Shown: positions 9,308 through 18,234, counted from the stretch's first letter. The stretch: 64,000 bases of DNA from Microbacterium sufflavum (GCF_023101165.1 NZ_CP078076.1:1-64000), one strand, 5' to 3'. The notes: a model not told the origin generated them from the letters alone. Translations and numbers: made by a program.

Positions 9308-10945
9308 CTAGTGGTCCACCGCCTTCTCGGCACCGAAGCCGGTGAGGGAACGGACCTCCATCTCCGCAGCGAGCTCGGGCGACTCGCGTCGGGTGCTCGT
9401 GACCGTGCCGAGCCAGCCGAGGAGGAAGCCCAACGGGATGGAGACGATTCCCGGATTGTTGAGTGGCCACACCGCGATGTCGATGCCGGGGATCATCGAC
9501 GTCGGCGTCCCAGAGAAGACCGGAGACAGGACGATCAGCAGGATCGCCGAGCCCAGGCCGCCGTACATGCTCCACACCGCGCCACGCGTGGTGAACCTCC
9601 GCCAGAACAACGAATAGAGGATCGTCGGCAGGTTCGCCGACGCCGCGACGGCGAAGGCGAGCGCCACCAGGAACGCGATGTTCTGCCCCTGAGCGCCGAT
9701 ACCGCCCACGATCGCGAGGATGCCGATCACGATGACCGTGCGACGGGCGACGCGCACCTCGCCGTTCGGATCGGCCTCGACCGGGTTCCCCGCGGCATCC
9801 TTGCGTCCCTTCTGGATCACATTGGCATAGATGTCATGGGCGAACGACGCCGCAGCCGTGATGGTCAGCCCGGCGACCACCGCGAGGATCGTGGCGAACG
9901 CGACGGCCGAGATGAAACCGAGCAGCACGGGGCCGCCGAGCTGCAGCGCCAGGAGCGGTGCCGCCGAGTTCACCCCACCGGGTGCTGCCGCGATCACATC
10001 CGCTCCGACGAGCGCGCCGGCGCCGTAGCCCAGTACCAACGTCAGCAGGTAGAAACCGCCGATGAGCCAGATGGCCCACACCACAGACCGCCGCGCCTCC
10101 TTGGCCGTCGGCACCGTATAGAACCGCATGAGCACATGCGGCAGACCGGCGGTACCGAGCACCAGGGCCATGCCGAGGGAGAGGAAGTCCCACGGATTCG
10201 CCCCGTACTGCAACCCGGGCGCGAGCACCGCGTCACCCTTGTCAGAGTTGGCGACCGCAGCCTCAAGCAGCGTGTTGAGGCTGAACCCGTTGAGCGCGAG
10301 CACCCAGATCGTCATCCCGAGAGCGCCGCCGATGAGCAGGACCGCCTTCACGATCTGCACCCACGTGGTTCCCTTCATCCCCCCGATCAGGACGTACACG
10401 ATCATGAGGATGCCGACCACCGCGATCACGATCGACTGTCCGACGCGCCCGTCGATGCCGAGCAGCAGCGAGACGAGCCCGCCGGCGCCGGCCATCTGCG
10501 CGAGCAGGTAGAAGAAGCACACCGCCAGGGTGGTGATGGCCGCCGCCATGCGCACCGGGCGCTGCTTCAAGCGGAACGACAGCACATCCGCCATCGTGAA
10601 CTTCCCGGTGTTGCGCATGAGCTCGGCCACCAGCAGGAGCGCGACAAGCCAGGCCACGAGGAACCCGATCGAATAGAGGAAGCCGTCGTACCCGTTGATG
10701 GCGATCGCACCGCAGATGCCGAGGAAAGACGCGGCGGACAGATAGTCGCCGGCGATCGCGAACCCGTTCTGCGGCCCCGTGAACGAACGCCCCGCCGCAT
10801 AGTAGTCCGCCGCCGTCTTGTTGTTCCTGCTCGCGCGGATGACGATGAACAGGGTCACCGCCACGAAGGCCAGGAAGATCGAGATGTTGAAGACCGGATT
10901 GATCTCGAGGGCGACGGTGTCGGTAGCCGTCCGAATACCGATCAT
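9308..10945 (-). CDS. actP: Sodium:solute symporter, acetate/monocarboxylate type (ActP/MctC-like)
   Basis: 545 residues with about 13 membrane segments, in the sodium:solute symporter family (SSS). The order AADYYAAGRSFTGPQNGFAI, then AGDYLSAASFLG, is the signature of the ActP/MctC subfamily, which imports acetate, pyruvate or propionate with a cation. Its start overlaps the stop of the DUF485 gene by four bases (ATGA), so the two are made together, as yjcH-actP are in E. coli. The exact substrate cannot be read from the sequence. Confidence 0.9.
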   Translation of the reverse strand: MIGIRTATDTVALEINPVFNISIFLAFVAVTLFIVIRASRNNKTAADYYAAGRSFTGPQNGFAIAGDYLSAASFLGICGAIAINGYDGFLYSIGFLVAWLVALLLVAELMRNTGKFTMADVLSFRLKQRPVRMAAAITTLAVCFFYLLAQMAGAGGLVSLLLGIDGRVGQSIVIAVVGILMIVYVLIGGMKGTTWVQIVKAVLLIGGALGMTIWVLALNGFSLNTLLEAAVANSDKGDAVLAPGLQYGANPWDFLSLGMALVLGTAGLPHVLMRFYTVPTAKEARRSVVWAIWLIGGFYLLTLVLGYGAGALVGADVIAAAPGGVNSAAPLLALQLGGPVLLGFISAVAFATILAVVAGLTITAAASFAHDIYANVIQKGRKDAAGNPVEADPNGEVRVARRTVIVIGILAIVGGIGAQGQNIAFLVALAFAVAASANLPTILYSLFWRRFTTRGAVWSMYGGLGSAILLIVLSPVFSGTPTSMIPGIDIAVWPLNNPGIVSIPLGFLLGWLGTVTSTRRESPELAAEMEVRSLTGFGAEKAVDH

Positions 10946-11289
10946 GCGTCGGCCTGCGCCTTCTCCAGTTCATCCCTGATCTCGGTCGCCAGCGGATCGA
11001 GTCTGCGATTTGCAAATGCGACATATGCCATGGTGATCGCGAATGTCGTGACGAATTGTCCCAGTCCGAAGAGCAGACCGACCGTGATATCGCCCCACAC
11101 CCGCTGCGCCATGAAGTCGCGCGCGAATGCGGCCAGCAGCACATAGACGAAGTACCAGACCAGGAAGAAAGCAGCCAACGGGAAGATGAAAGATCTCTGC
11201 GTTCGCTTCAGCCGGACGAATCGCGGAGACTGTTCGACGGCGACGTAGTCGATCGCTCCGCTCTGAGGGGTCGGTTGATGGTCGTTCAT
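10942..11289 (-). CDS. DUF485 membrane protein (YjcH-like partner of the symporter)
   Basis: 115 residues with two membrane segments (about 38-62 and 76-100) and the DUF485 pattern FIFPLAAFFLVWYFVYVLLA. DUF485 proteins are nearly always encoded just before an ActP-type symporter; their role is not known. I start at ATG 11289 because AAGGAGG stands seven bases upstream; an in-frame start six codons earlier lacks such a site. The gene is divergent from a LuxR-type regulator. Confidence 0.9.
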   Translation of the reverse strand: MNDHQPTPQSGAIDYVAVEQSPRFVRLKRTQRSFIFPLAAFFLVWYFVYVLLAAFARDFMAQRVWGDITVGLLFGLGQFVTTFAITMAYVAFANRRLDPLATEIRDELEKAQADA

Positions 11290-11399
11290 GGGGCCTCCTT
11301 GCCACATGTCCCGTGCTCGCGCGGCTCGATCCGCCCGAATGGTAGGGTCGACGCTACGAAACGGGGAACGGCGCCGTCACCCCCGAAAGTAGGTATTCC

Positions 11400-12257
11400 G
11401 TGACCTCTCCGATCGCCGCCGAGACCGAGGCGGATCTCGTCGCCAATGCGGTGCGCGAGCTCGCACGACGCACACGGTTCCCCGTGGCCTTCGGCGGTCT
11501 CGTGGAAGAGGGCGTGGTGAGCGTCACCAGCATCGTCGGGGCCCGCACCCGGTCGCTCGACGGGCTGCGCGTCCGACCGGAACGGGGTCTCGGCGGGCGC
11601 GCCATGATGGAGTTGCGGCCACGCATGACCAGCGACTATGGCTCGTCACGGCAAATCACGCACGACTACGACGTCTTCGTCCTCGGCGAGGGGCTGCGCA
11701 CGCTTCTGGCCCTGCCCATCGTGGTGCAGGGACGCTCGCGCGGCGTTCTGTACGCCGGCGCCTGGGACCACGCGCAGGTCGGCGGGGTGACCACGGCGCC
11801 CGCCATGCAGGTGGCGCAGTCGGTGGCGGACGAGCTCCGCATCAGGGACGAGGTGCAGCGGAGGCTCCGTGCGGCGACGGAAACGCCGCCGACCGTCGCG
11901 GCGCCGCAGCGCGAGGAGCTGCGTGAGAGCTTCGCCGAACTGCGCAGCATCGCCGCCGCGGTCGAGGACGTCGGCGTGCGCGCGCGTCTGGCTCAGGTGG
12001 AGCGGCGTCTGCTCACCCTTGCCGGTGAGACCGTGCCGCCCACCACCGCCCCGGTGCCGGTGGTGCACCTCTCCCCTCGGGAGACGGATGTGCTCGCGTG
12101 CGCGGCGCTCGGCGCGACGAATGCCGAGATCGCCGCGCAGCTCGGCCTGAGAGAGGGAACGGTCAAGGCATATCTGGGGACCGCGATGTCAAAGCTCGAT
12201 GCTTCGACGAGGCACGCCGCCGTGACGAAGGCACGCCGCGCCGGTCTTCTCCCCTGA
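11400..12257 (+). CDS. GAF-like/LuxR-type transcriptional regulator, RamA-like
   Basis: 285 residues. The N-terminal part (about 15-145) looks like a GAF sensor domain. The last 65 residues are a LuxR helix-turn-helix with SPRETDVLACAALGATNAEI and EGTVKAYLGTAMSKL. Size and layout match RamA, the regulator of acetate metabolism in Corynebacterium. Its position, divergent from an acetate-type symporter, supports control of that symporter. RamA sites are short C- or G-runs; ACCCCCG near 11379 in the shared upstream region would fit. The GTG start at 11400 is the only good one. The name is an inference. Confidence 0.8.
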   Translation: MTSPIAAETEADLVANAVRELARRTRFPVAFGGLVEEGVVSVTSIVGARTRSLDGLRVRPERGLGGRAMMELRPRMTSDYGSSRQITHDYDVFVLGEGLRTLLALPIVVQGRSRGVLYAGAWDHAQVGGVTTAPAMQVAQSVADELRIRDEVQRRLRAATETPPTVAAPQREELRESFAELRSIAAAVEDVGVRARLAQVERRLLTLAGETVPPTTAPVPVVHLSPRETDVLACAALGATNAEIAAQLGLREGTVKAYLGTAMSKLDASTRHAAVTKARRAGLLP

Positions 12258-12292
12258 ACTGCTTCTCTCTCCGGCCGAGCGACCGTGAATTA

Positions 12293-12321
12293 TTGCTGCG
12301 TTTGCGTGCCGCAGGTACAGT
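12293..12321 (+). promoter_or_regulatory. lsr2 promoter
   Basis: TTGCTG (12293-12298), 17 bases, TACAGT (12316-12321). The start codon follows after seven bases, so the mRNA is predicted to begin at or next to the ATG at 12329. Confidence 0.65.
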
Positions 12322-12328
12322 CGCATTC

Positions 12329-12679
12329 ATGGCGAGAAGAATTGTGCATCAACTGGTCGACGATATCGACGGCAGCGTCCTGGAGGTCGGTGAAGGCGAG
12401 ACCGTGCATTTCTCGTTGAACGGAACGTCCTACGAGATCGATCTGAACGCAGCGCACGCGGAGGAATTGCGCGCCGCACTCGAGCCGTATATCTCCGCGG
12501 GCCGCCGCGCCGGGAGCGGATCATCCGCGCCGTCACGCTCGAGTTCCACCCGGAAACGGCCGGCGCGCAACCCCGAAGTCGCGGCAATCCGCGCGTGGGC
12601 GAACGAGAACGGCTACACGCTCTCAGAACGCGGGAGGATTCCCGCCCCCATCCTCGAAGCCTACAAAGCGGCCCAGTGA
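12329..12679 (+). CDS. lsr2: Lsr2-family nucleoid-associated protein
   Basis: An H-NS-like protein of actinobacteria that bridges DNA and silences AT-rich, often foreign, genes. 116 residues. The N-terminal oligomerisation domain has VHQLVDDIDGS and VHFSLNGTSYEIDL, followed by a Ser/Arg-rich linker (about 60-82). The C-terminal DNA-binding domain has IRAWANENGYTLSERGRIP, including the RGR that enters the minor groove. The ATG at 12329 gives the normal length. Its own terminator follows, converging on the crtR gene. Confidence 0.95.
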   Translation: MARRIVHQLVDDIDGSVLEVGEGETVHFSLNGTSYEIDLNAAHAEELRAALEPYISAGRRAGSGSSAPSRSSSTRKRPARNPEVAAIRAWANENGYTLSERGRIPAPILEAYKAAQ

Positions 12680-12684
12680 CACGG

Positions 12685-12721
12685 TCCCGCCCCACCTCAC
12701 GGTCGGGCGGGATCTTCTTTT
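12685..12721 (+). terminator. Terminator after lsr2
   Basis: An 8-bp stem (12685-12692 with 12705-12712) with a 12-base loop, followed by TCTTCTTTT. It overlaps the 3' end of the converging crtR gene. Confidence 0.75.
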
Positions 12722-13359
12722 GCGCCGCCCGTCGCCCACGGCTCATCGCGGAGGGTGATCTCCTCCGTCATGTCCTTCAGGAAGCGGATCACGACATCAC
12801 GCTCGGCCGAAGACAGCCGAGCGGCTGCATAGAAGCGCTTCGCCTGCTGTCGGCCGACGGTCTCCATCGCGGCGTGCCGCGTCTCCGGCGTGATGGTGAT
12901 GGCGAGCGCACGACGATCGGTCGGATGAGGCGACCGCCGGATGTGCCCGCCCTTCTCCAGCCGGTCGAGGAGCTTGGTGGTCGCCGCCGTGGACACGCCC
13001 AGGTGATGCGCGATGCCGCTGGGGGTCGCGACCATCGCACGGTTGGCACACACGATCAGATAGTGCAGCGCACGCATGTCGGTCTCGTTGAGCTGCATGT
13101 ATCGCCGCGAGGCCTGCGACAGCCGCTGCTCGGCGTCTCGAAGATCGCTCAGCGCCTCCATGACGAGAGCGATCTGGCGCAGATCCTCCGGGGGCACCCC
13201 GGTGCGATCGATCAGTGTGCTGCGCGGGTCGCTCGCGTCGACGTGGTAGATCGATCCGTGACTCAGCCCGTCGGCGCTCTCCGTCGAGGCCGATTCAGCG
13301 GAGGAGTCCGCGGCCACAGCCGCCCCGGAGCGCAGGGTGGTGCGGGGCTCGGTGTCCAT
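12697..13359 (-). CDS. crtR: MarR-family regulator, CrtR-like repressor of the carotenoid genes
   Basis: 220 residues with a winged-helix MarR domain (about 60-195): LNETDMRALHYLIV, then GIAHHLGVSTAATTKLLDRL as recognition helix and HPTDRRALAITIT as wing. The first 40 residues are a variable extension. Its position, divergent from the first carotenoid gene, matches CrtR of Corynebacterium glutamicum, a repressor relieved by geranylgeranyl diphosphate. I infer the same role. TAACAT (complement of 13366-13371) lies six bases before the ATG, so its mRNA is predicted to be leaderless. Its promoter faces the crt promoter across the operator at 13390-13414. Confidence 0.8.
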   Translation of the reverse strand: MDTEPRTTLRSGAAVAADSSAESASTESADGLSHGSIYHVDASDPRSTLIDRTGVPPEDLRQIALVMEALSDLRDAEQRLSQASRRYMQLNETDMRALHYLIVCANRAMVATPSGIAHHLGVSTAATTKLLDRLEKGGHIRRSPHPTDRRALAITITPETRHAAMETVGRQQAKRFYAAARLSSAERDVVIRFLKDMTEEITLRDEPWATGGAKEDPARP

Positions 13360-13389
13360 GCGATCATGTTACACACGAACAGATTCATG

Positions 13390-13414
13390 CTAAGTTGATA
13401 TTTCACCAAGTTAG
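13390..13414 (+). promoter_or_regulatory. Probable CrtR operator and crt promoter
   Basis: CTAAGTTG (13390-13397), nine bases, CAAGTTAG (13407-13414): an inverted repeat with 7 of 8 positions matching. It lies in the 73-base space between crtR and idi. TTACAC (13369-13374) and TAAGTT (13391-13396), 16 bases apart, are a possible promoter whose -10 is inside the repeat, so a bound repressor would block RNA polymerase. The crtR promoter is about 20 bases away and may be controlled too. Confidence 0.6.
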
Positions 13415-13432
13415 CTAAAGGACGGGGAAGTC

Positions 13433-13954
13433 ATGCAACAGGTCACGCTCCTCGCGGAAGACGGGACAGCCGTCGGCGTCCTTCCCAAGCACGAGGTCCA
13501 CACGTTCGACACCCCCCTCCATCTGGCCTTCTCGTGCTACGTCCTCGACCCGTCCGGGCGCGTCCTCGTCACGCGGCGCGCCCTGACCAAGCGCACCTGG
13601 CCCGGCGTCTGGACCAACAGCTTCTGCGGACACCCTCAGCCCGGCGAGGACATGGCAGACGCGGTGCGGCGGCACGGCCTGCACGAGCTCGGCCTCCGGG
13701 TCGACCAGGTCCGCCTCGTCCTCCCCGACTACCGCTATCGCGCCGTGGATGCGAGCGGCATCGTCGAGAACGAGATCTGCCCCGTGCACGTCGCCGTGCT
13801 CGATCACGATCCCGTCGCCAACCCGCAGGAGGTGTCGGAATGGGCGTGGGTCGACCCGGGGGCGCTGGCCGAGGCCGTGGCCCTCGCCCCGTTCGCGTTC
13901 AGCCCGTGGATCGTCGAGCAACTGCCACGCCTCCGCAGCCTCGGTGAGGTCTGA
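13433..13954 (+). CDS. idi: Isopentenyl-diphosphate delta-isomerase, type I
   Basis: Interconverts IPP and DMAPP, the two C5 units for all isoprenoids. 173 residues with the Nudix-like fold. The catalytic cysteine is in NSFCGHPQPGED (near residue 65), and the catalytic glutamate region is VENEICPVH (near residue 119). The metal-binding His of the family is expected in LPKHEVHTFD. It is the first gene of the carotenoid operon and lies four bases from crtE. Placing idi in the operon secures a DMAPP supply for the long prenyl chains downstream. Confidence 0.94.
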   Translation: MQQVTLLAEDGTAVGVLPKHEVHTFDTPLHLAFSCYVLDPSGRVLVTRRALTKRTWPGVWTNSFCGHPQPGEDMADAVRRHGLHELGLRVDQVRLVLPDYRYRAVDASGIVENEICPVHVAVLDHDPVANPQEVSEWAWVDPGALAEAVALAPFAFSPWIVEQLPRLRSLGEV

Positions 13955-13957
13955 GCC

Positions 13958-15040
13958 ATGAGCACGACCATCACGCACGAAGACCTCGGTACTCGGATCG
14001 AGGAGGTCCTGCGGCGGCGCTTCGCCGAGCGCGCCGTGGCCGCCGAGCATCACGGGGCCGAGTTCGCCGCGCTCTGGAACGAGGCCGCCCAGCACGCCCT
14101 CGGCGGCAAGCTCCTGCGTCCGCTCATGCTGATGGAGCTCTTCCCGGCGCTGGCGACGACCGTGCCCACCCGACGCGAGACCGAGGGCGCGATCGACGTG
14201 GCCGCGCACGTCGAGCTGTTGCACTTCGCGTTCCTGCTGCACGACGATGTGATCGACGGCGACCTCACGCGGCGCGGGCGGCCCAACCTCATCGGCTCGC
14301 TCGTGGCGCGGCGCCCCGACGAGACCGCGGCCGCCGCCCTGCACTGGGGACGCGCGAGCGCGATCCTCCTCGGCGATCTGCTCCTGTCGACCGCGGTGCT
14401 CGGCTTCGCCCGCGCCGAGGTGAGCGCCGACGGCCGCGAGCGGCTGCTGGCCCTGCTCGACACCACCGTGTTCGAGACCGTCGCGGGTGAGCACGCGGAC
14501 GTCGCCCTCAGCGATGGCATCGTCACGCCCGACCTGCGGACCATCCTCGCCACGAGCGCGTCCAAGACCGCGACCTATTCTTTCGTGCTGCCGCTGCGCG
14601 CCGCTGCCGTCCTCGCCGGAGCCAGCGCGGAAGCCGAGGAGCAGCTCACCCAGATCGGCACCCACCTCGGACTGGCGTACCAGCTGCAGGACGACCTCCT
14701 CTCGGTGTTCGGCGACCCGCACGCACACGGCAAGGACGCCTTCTCCGACCTCCGAGAGGGCAAGGAGACCGCGATCATCGCGTACGCCCGCATGACGAGC
14801 CACTGGCCGAGCATCGAGCTGCGCTTCGGCACGGCCGACCTCAGCGCGTCCGACGCCGGCGACATCCGCGACCGTCTGCGCGAGTGCGGCGCCGAGCGCT
14901 TCGTCCGCGGACTCGTGCAGGAGCAGCTCACCGCCGTGTCGACCGTGCTCGCCGAGGCGGAGGAGTCCGGCACGCTCAGCCCCGCGGCCGGGCGCACGAT
15001 CCTGGCGATCGCCGACCGCATCGAGGGCCGCCGCCGATGA
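13958..15040 (+). CDS. crtE: Polyprenyl diphosphate synthase (GGPP synthase)
   Basis: Condenses IPP units onto allylic diphosphates to make geranylgeranyl diphosphate (C20), the substrate of phytoene synthase. 360 residues. The first Asp-rich motif is HDDVIDGDLTRRGRPN (near residues 94-109) and the second is YQLQDDLLSVFGD (near 244-256). Lys, Arg and Gly residues for diphosphate binding are seen in LGGKLLRPLML (near 47). Chain length is inferred from the context, not read from the sequence. The stop overlaps the start of crtB by three bases. Confidence 0.92.
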   Translation: MSTTITHEDLGTRIEEVLRRRFAERAVAAEHHGAEFAALWNEAAQHALGGKLLRPLMLMELFPALATTVPTRRETEGAIDVAAHVELLHFAFLLHDDVIDGDLTRRGRPNLIGSLVARRPDETAAAALHWGRASAILLGDLLLSTAVLGFARAEVSADGRERLLALLDTTVFETVAGEHADVALSDGIVTPDLRTILATSASKTATYSFVLPLRAAAVLAGASAEAEEQLTQIGTHLGLAYQLQDDLLSVFGDPHAHGKDAFSDLREGKETAIIAYARMTSHWPSIELRFGTADLSASDAGDIRDRLRECGAERFVRGLVQEQLTAVSTVLAEAEESGTLSPAAGRTILAIADRIEGRRR

Positions 15041-15945
15041 GCCCCCGCCCCGTCGAACGCCCGGATCCCGCCGCCCTGCGCCGCTTCAGTCGCACCGCCG
15101 AGATCGCCACCACCGACGTCATCCGCACCTACTCCACCTCGTTCGGTCTCGCCACCCGGCTTCTCGGCACGCGGCATCGCCAGCACGTGCGCAACATCTA
15201 CGCCATGGTGCGTATCGCCGACGAGATCGTGGACGGGGTCGCGGCCGAGGCGGGGCTGGACGCCTCGGCGCAGGCCGCGGCACTGGACTCGTACATCGCC
15301 GAGACCCACCGCTCGATGCGCACCGGGTACAGCAGCGACCTGATCCTGCACGCGTTCGCCCGCACCGCGAGGGAGTGCGCCATCGGCGAGGACCTGACGG
15401 GGCCGTTCTTCGACTCCATGCGTGCCGACATCTCCCGCGACGCCGGGTTCACCGCCTACGACGCGGACGCCCACGCCGCCTACGTCTACGGCTCGGCCGA
15501 GGTCGTCGGGCTCATGTGCCTGCAGGTGTTCCTCCGCGATGCCGACCGCACCCCGGAGGAGCGGGAGATCCTGCACCGGGGAGCCCGGCGGCTCGGAGCC
15601 GCGTTCCAGAACGTCAACTTCCTGCGCGACCTCGCCGACGACACCGACCGCCTCCAGCGCGGCTACCTCGGTGGCACCGAACGACTCACGGACGCCGACC
15701 GCGACGCCTGGGTCGCCACGGTCGAACGCCAGCTGGCCGACGCCCGCGCCGCGATCCCCCTCCTGCCGAAGGACGCGAGGGCGGCCGTCCGCAGTGCGCT
15801 GGCGCTGTTCGCCGCACTCACCCGCCGCGTCGCGAAGACCCCCGCCGCCGAGCTCTACCGCCGCCGTGTGCGCGTGCCGGACCCGGTGAAGGCGCTGCTC
15901 GCGGCACGGGCCGTCGCGACCACCGCGTGGGAGCGTGACCGATGA
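15037..15945 (+). CDS. crtB: Phytoene synthase
   Basis: Joins two GGPP molecules head to head to give C40 phytoene. 302 residues of the squalene/phytoene synthase family. YSTSFGLATRLL (near 31-42) starts the domain. The two Mg-binding Asp motifs are RIADEIVDG (near 59-67) and NFLRDLADDTDR (near 195-206). Start and stop both overlap neighbouring genes (ATGA at 15037 and 15942), so translation is coupled along the operon. Confidence 0.94.
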   Translation: MSPRPVERPDPAALRRFSRTAEIATTDVIRTYSTSFGLATRLLGTRHRQHVRNIYAMVRIADEIVDGVAAEAGLDASAQAAALDSYIAETHRSMRTGYSSDLILHAFARTARECAIGEDLTGPFFDSMRADISRDAGFTAYDADAHAAYVYGSAEVVGLMCLQVFLRDADRTPEEREILHRGARRLGAAFQNVNFLRDLADDTDRLQRGYLGGTERLTDADRDAWVATVERQLADARAAIPLLPKDARAAVRSALALFAALTRRVAKTPAAELYRRRVRVPDPVKALLAARAVATTAWERDR

Positions 15946-17531
15946 GCCGCGTCGTCGTGATCGGTGCCGGTGTCGCGGGGCTCGCGACCGCGGGGCTCCT
16001 CGCCCGCGACGGACACGAGGTCGTGGTGCTGGAGCGCAACGACCGGGTGGGCGGACGCGCCGGAACGCTCGAACGCGAGGGCTTCCGCTTCGACTCCGGC
16101 CCCTCGTGGTACCTGATGCCGGAGGTGTTCGACCACTTCTTCCGGATGATGGGCACCAGCACCGAGGAGCAGCTCGACCTGACGCTGCTCGACCCCGGGT
16201 ACCGCGTCTTCCGCGCACCGGAGTCGGCGGAGGGCGCTGTCACCGTTCCCGCGGGCCGCGATGCCGTCCGACGACTGTTCGACGACCTCGAGCCGGGCTC
16301 CGCTGCCACGCTCGACCGCTACCTCGACTCGGCGTACCACGCGGGCACCATGGCGCAGCGCTACTTCCTCTACAACCCGTTCACCCGCACGCGCTCCCTC
16401 GCGGCCCCGGAGGTGCTGCGTGCCCTCCCCCGCCTGTTCTCCCTCCTGGGAACCCGACTCCAGTCGTTCGCCGCCCGGCGCTTCCGCCACCCCGTGCTCC
16501 GGCAGATCCTGGGCTACCCGGCGGTCTTCCTCGGCACCGATCCGCGCAGCGCCCCCGCGATGTACCACCTCATGAGCGCGCTCGACCTCGATCAGGGCGT
16601 GCTGTACCCGCAGGGCGGATTCTGGCGCGTGGTCGAGCGGATCGCGGCCCTGGCCGAGGACTCGGGCGTCCGCATCGTGACGGGAGCCGAGGTCACCGGC
16701 ATCCTCACGCGGGACGACAGCGCCGGGACGCACGTGTGGGGCGTGGGGTGGACGGACCCCAGCGGAGACCAGCACGTGGAAGAGGCGGACATCGTGGTGT
16801 CCGGCGCCGACCTGCACCACACGGAGACCGCGCTGCTGCCGCCGTCGCTGCAGTCGTACCCCGAGTCGTGGTGGGCGCGGCGGACAAGCGGGCCCGGCGG
16901 CGTGCTGGTCATGCTCGGGGTACGGGGATCGCTGCCGCAGCTGCCGCACCACTCCCTGTTCTTCACCGACGACTGGGACGCGAACTTCGACGCGATCTTC
17001 GGGCGCACCCCGCAGATCCCCGCACCGGCATCGACGTACGTGTGCCGCCCGAGCGCGACCGACGCCGACGTCGCGCCCCCCGACCACGAGAACCTCTTCG
17101 TCCTCGTCCCGGTGCCCGCCGATGTCGACCTCGGCCACGGCGGATCGGACGGATCCGGCTCGCCGCAGATCGAAGCGGCCGCCGACGCCGCGATCGACAT
17201 GATCTCCTCGTGGGCGGGGATCCCGGACCTGCGCGAACGCATCGTGGTGCGCGAGACCGTGGGACCTGCCGACTTCCACGACGACTACCACTCCTGGCGC
17301 GGCGGAATGCTGGGCCCGGCGCACACCCTGTCGCAGAGCGCGATGTTCCGCGCGCAGAACGCGTCGCGCCGAGTCCGCGGACTGTACTACGCGGGCGCCA
17401 CGACGGCGCCCGGGGTCGGCGTGCCGATGTGCCTGATCAGCGCGGAGCTGGTGCTCAAGCGCATCCGCGGCGACCACTCGCCCGGTCCCCTCCCGGAGCC
17501 GGCGCCCTCGGAACGGACGGCCCGGCCGTGA
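15942..17531 (+). CDS. crtI: Phytoene desaturase
   Basis: An FAD enzyme that desaturates phytoene, here presumably in four steps to lycopene. 529 residues. The N-terminal dinucleotide fold is VVVIGAGVAGLATAGLLA followed by VVVLERNDRVGGRAG. The C-terminal carotenoid dehydrogenase signature is GLYYAGATTAPGVGVPMCLI (near 483-502). It sits in the middle of a fully overlapping operon. Confidence 0.95.
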   Translation: MSRVVVIGAGVAGLATAGLLARDGHEVVVLERNDRVGGRAGTLEREGFRFDSGPSWYLMPEVFDHFFRMMGTSTEEQLDLTLLDPGYRVFRAPESAEGAVTVPAGRDAVRRLFDDLEPGSAATLDRYLDSAYHAGTMAQRYFLYNPFTRTRSLAAPEVLRALPRLFSLLGTRLQSFAARRFRHPVLRQILGYPAVFLGTDPRSAPAMYHLMSALDLDQGVLYPQGGFWRVVERIAALAEDSGVRIVTGAEVTGILTRDDSAGTHVWGVGWTDPSGDQHVEEADIVVSGADLHHTETALLPPSLQSYPESWWARRTSGPGGVLVMLGVRGSLPQLPHHSLFFTDDWDANFDAIFGRTPQIPAPASTYVCRPSATDADVAPPDHENLFVLVPVPADVDLGHGGSDGSGSPQIEAAADAAIDMISSWAGIPDLRERIVVRETVGPADFHDDYHSWRGGMLGPAHTLSQSAMFRAQNASRRVRGLYYAGATTAPGVGVPMCLISAELVLKRIRGDHSPGPLPEPAPSERTARP

Positions 17532-17878
17532 CCGGCGCGATCTACCTCTGCGCCCTGCTGGTGTCGCTCGGGTGCATGCTGCTGCTGGACTGGCGCTTCC
17601 GCCTGTTCTTCTGGCGCGACGTGTTCGCCGCGGCCGTCGTGACGGTGCTCGGGGTCGCGTTCTTCCTCGTCTGGGACGTGGCGGGCATCGCCGCCGGGAT
17701 CTTCTTCCGCGGTGATGCGGTGATCGCGACGGGCATCGTCCTCGCCCCGGAGCTGCCGATCGAGGAGCCGGTCTTCCTGGTGTTCCTGGTCGTGTGCACC
17801 ATGGTCCTGTACGGCGGTGCCGTGCGGATCATGGAGCGCCGCCGCGCACGGTCGTCCCGCGCGGAGGTCGCCCGATGA
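17528..17878 (+). CDS. crtYe: C50 carotenoid cyclase subunit CrtYe
   Basis: 116 residues, three membrane helices (about 4-20, 28-52 and 72-94) and the conserved acidic motif ELPIEEPVF, as in the small heterodimeric lycopene cyclases of actinobacteria. With CrtYf it forms the enzyme that cyclises the elongated C50 chain. The pair could make epsilon rings (decaprenoxanthin) or gamma rings (sarcinaxanthin); sequence reading cannot decide. The GTG start at 17528 overlaps the crtI stop. Confidence 0.9.
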   Translation: MTGAIYLCALLVSLGCMLLLDWRFRLFFWRDVFAAAVVTVLGVAFFLVWDVAGIAAGIFFRGDAVIATGIVLAPELPIEEPVFLVFLVVCTMVLYGGAVRIMERRRARSSRAEVAR

Positions 17879-18234
17879 CGTATCTGCAGCTGTCCGCCGT
17901 GTTCCTGGCCGTCGCCGCGACGGGCGGCCTCGTCGCCGCGCTCGTGGCCCGGCGCGGTCCCCACGCCGGCGCTCTGGCCGCCACCGCCCTGACCCTCCTG
18001 GCGCTCACGGCCGTGTTCGACACCGTCATGATCGCGACCGGGCTCTTCCACTACTCCCCCGCACATCTCGTCGGCGTACACATCGGTCTCGCGCCGCTGG
18101 AGGACTTCGCCTATCCGGTCGCCGCGGTGCTGCTGCTGCCCGCCGTGTGGACCGCCCTGCGGGCGCGACGTTCCCGTAGGGGGACCTCGGCCGCGGCGAC
18201 CGCAGCCGCCACCGAACGGGAGGAGCGCGCATGA
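17875..18234 (+). CDS. crtYf: C50 carotenoid cyclase subunit CrtYf
   Basis: 119 residues with three membrane helices and the paired motif GLAPLEDFAYP (near 73-83), the counterpart of the EE motif in CrtYe. The C-terminus is an Ala/Arg/Thr-rich tail. It starts with ATGA overlapping crtYe and ends overlapping crtEb. Both subunits are needed for activity in known relatives. Confidence 0.9.
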   Translation: MTYLQLSAVFLAVAATGGLVAALVARRGPHAGALAATALTLLALTAVFDTVMIATGLFHYSPAHLVGVHIGLAPLEDFAYPVAAVLLLPAVWTALRARRSRRGTSAAATAAATEREERA

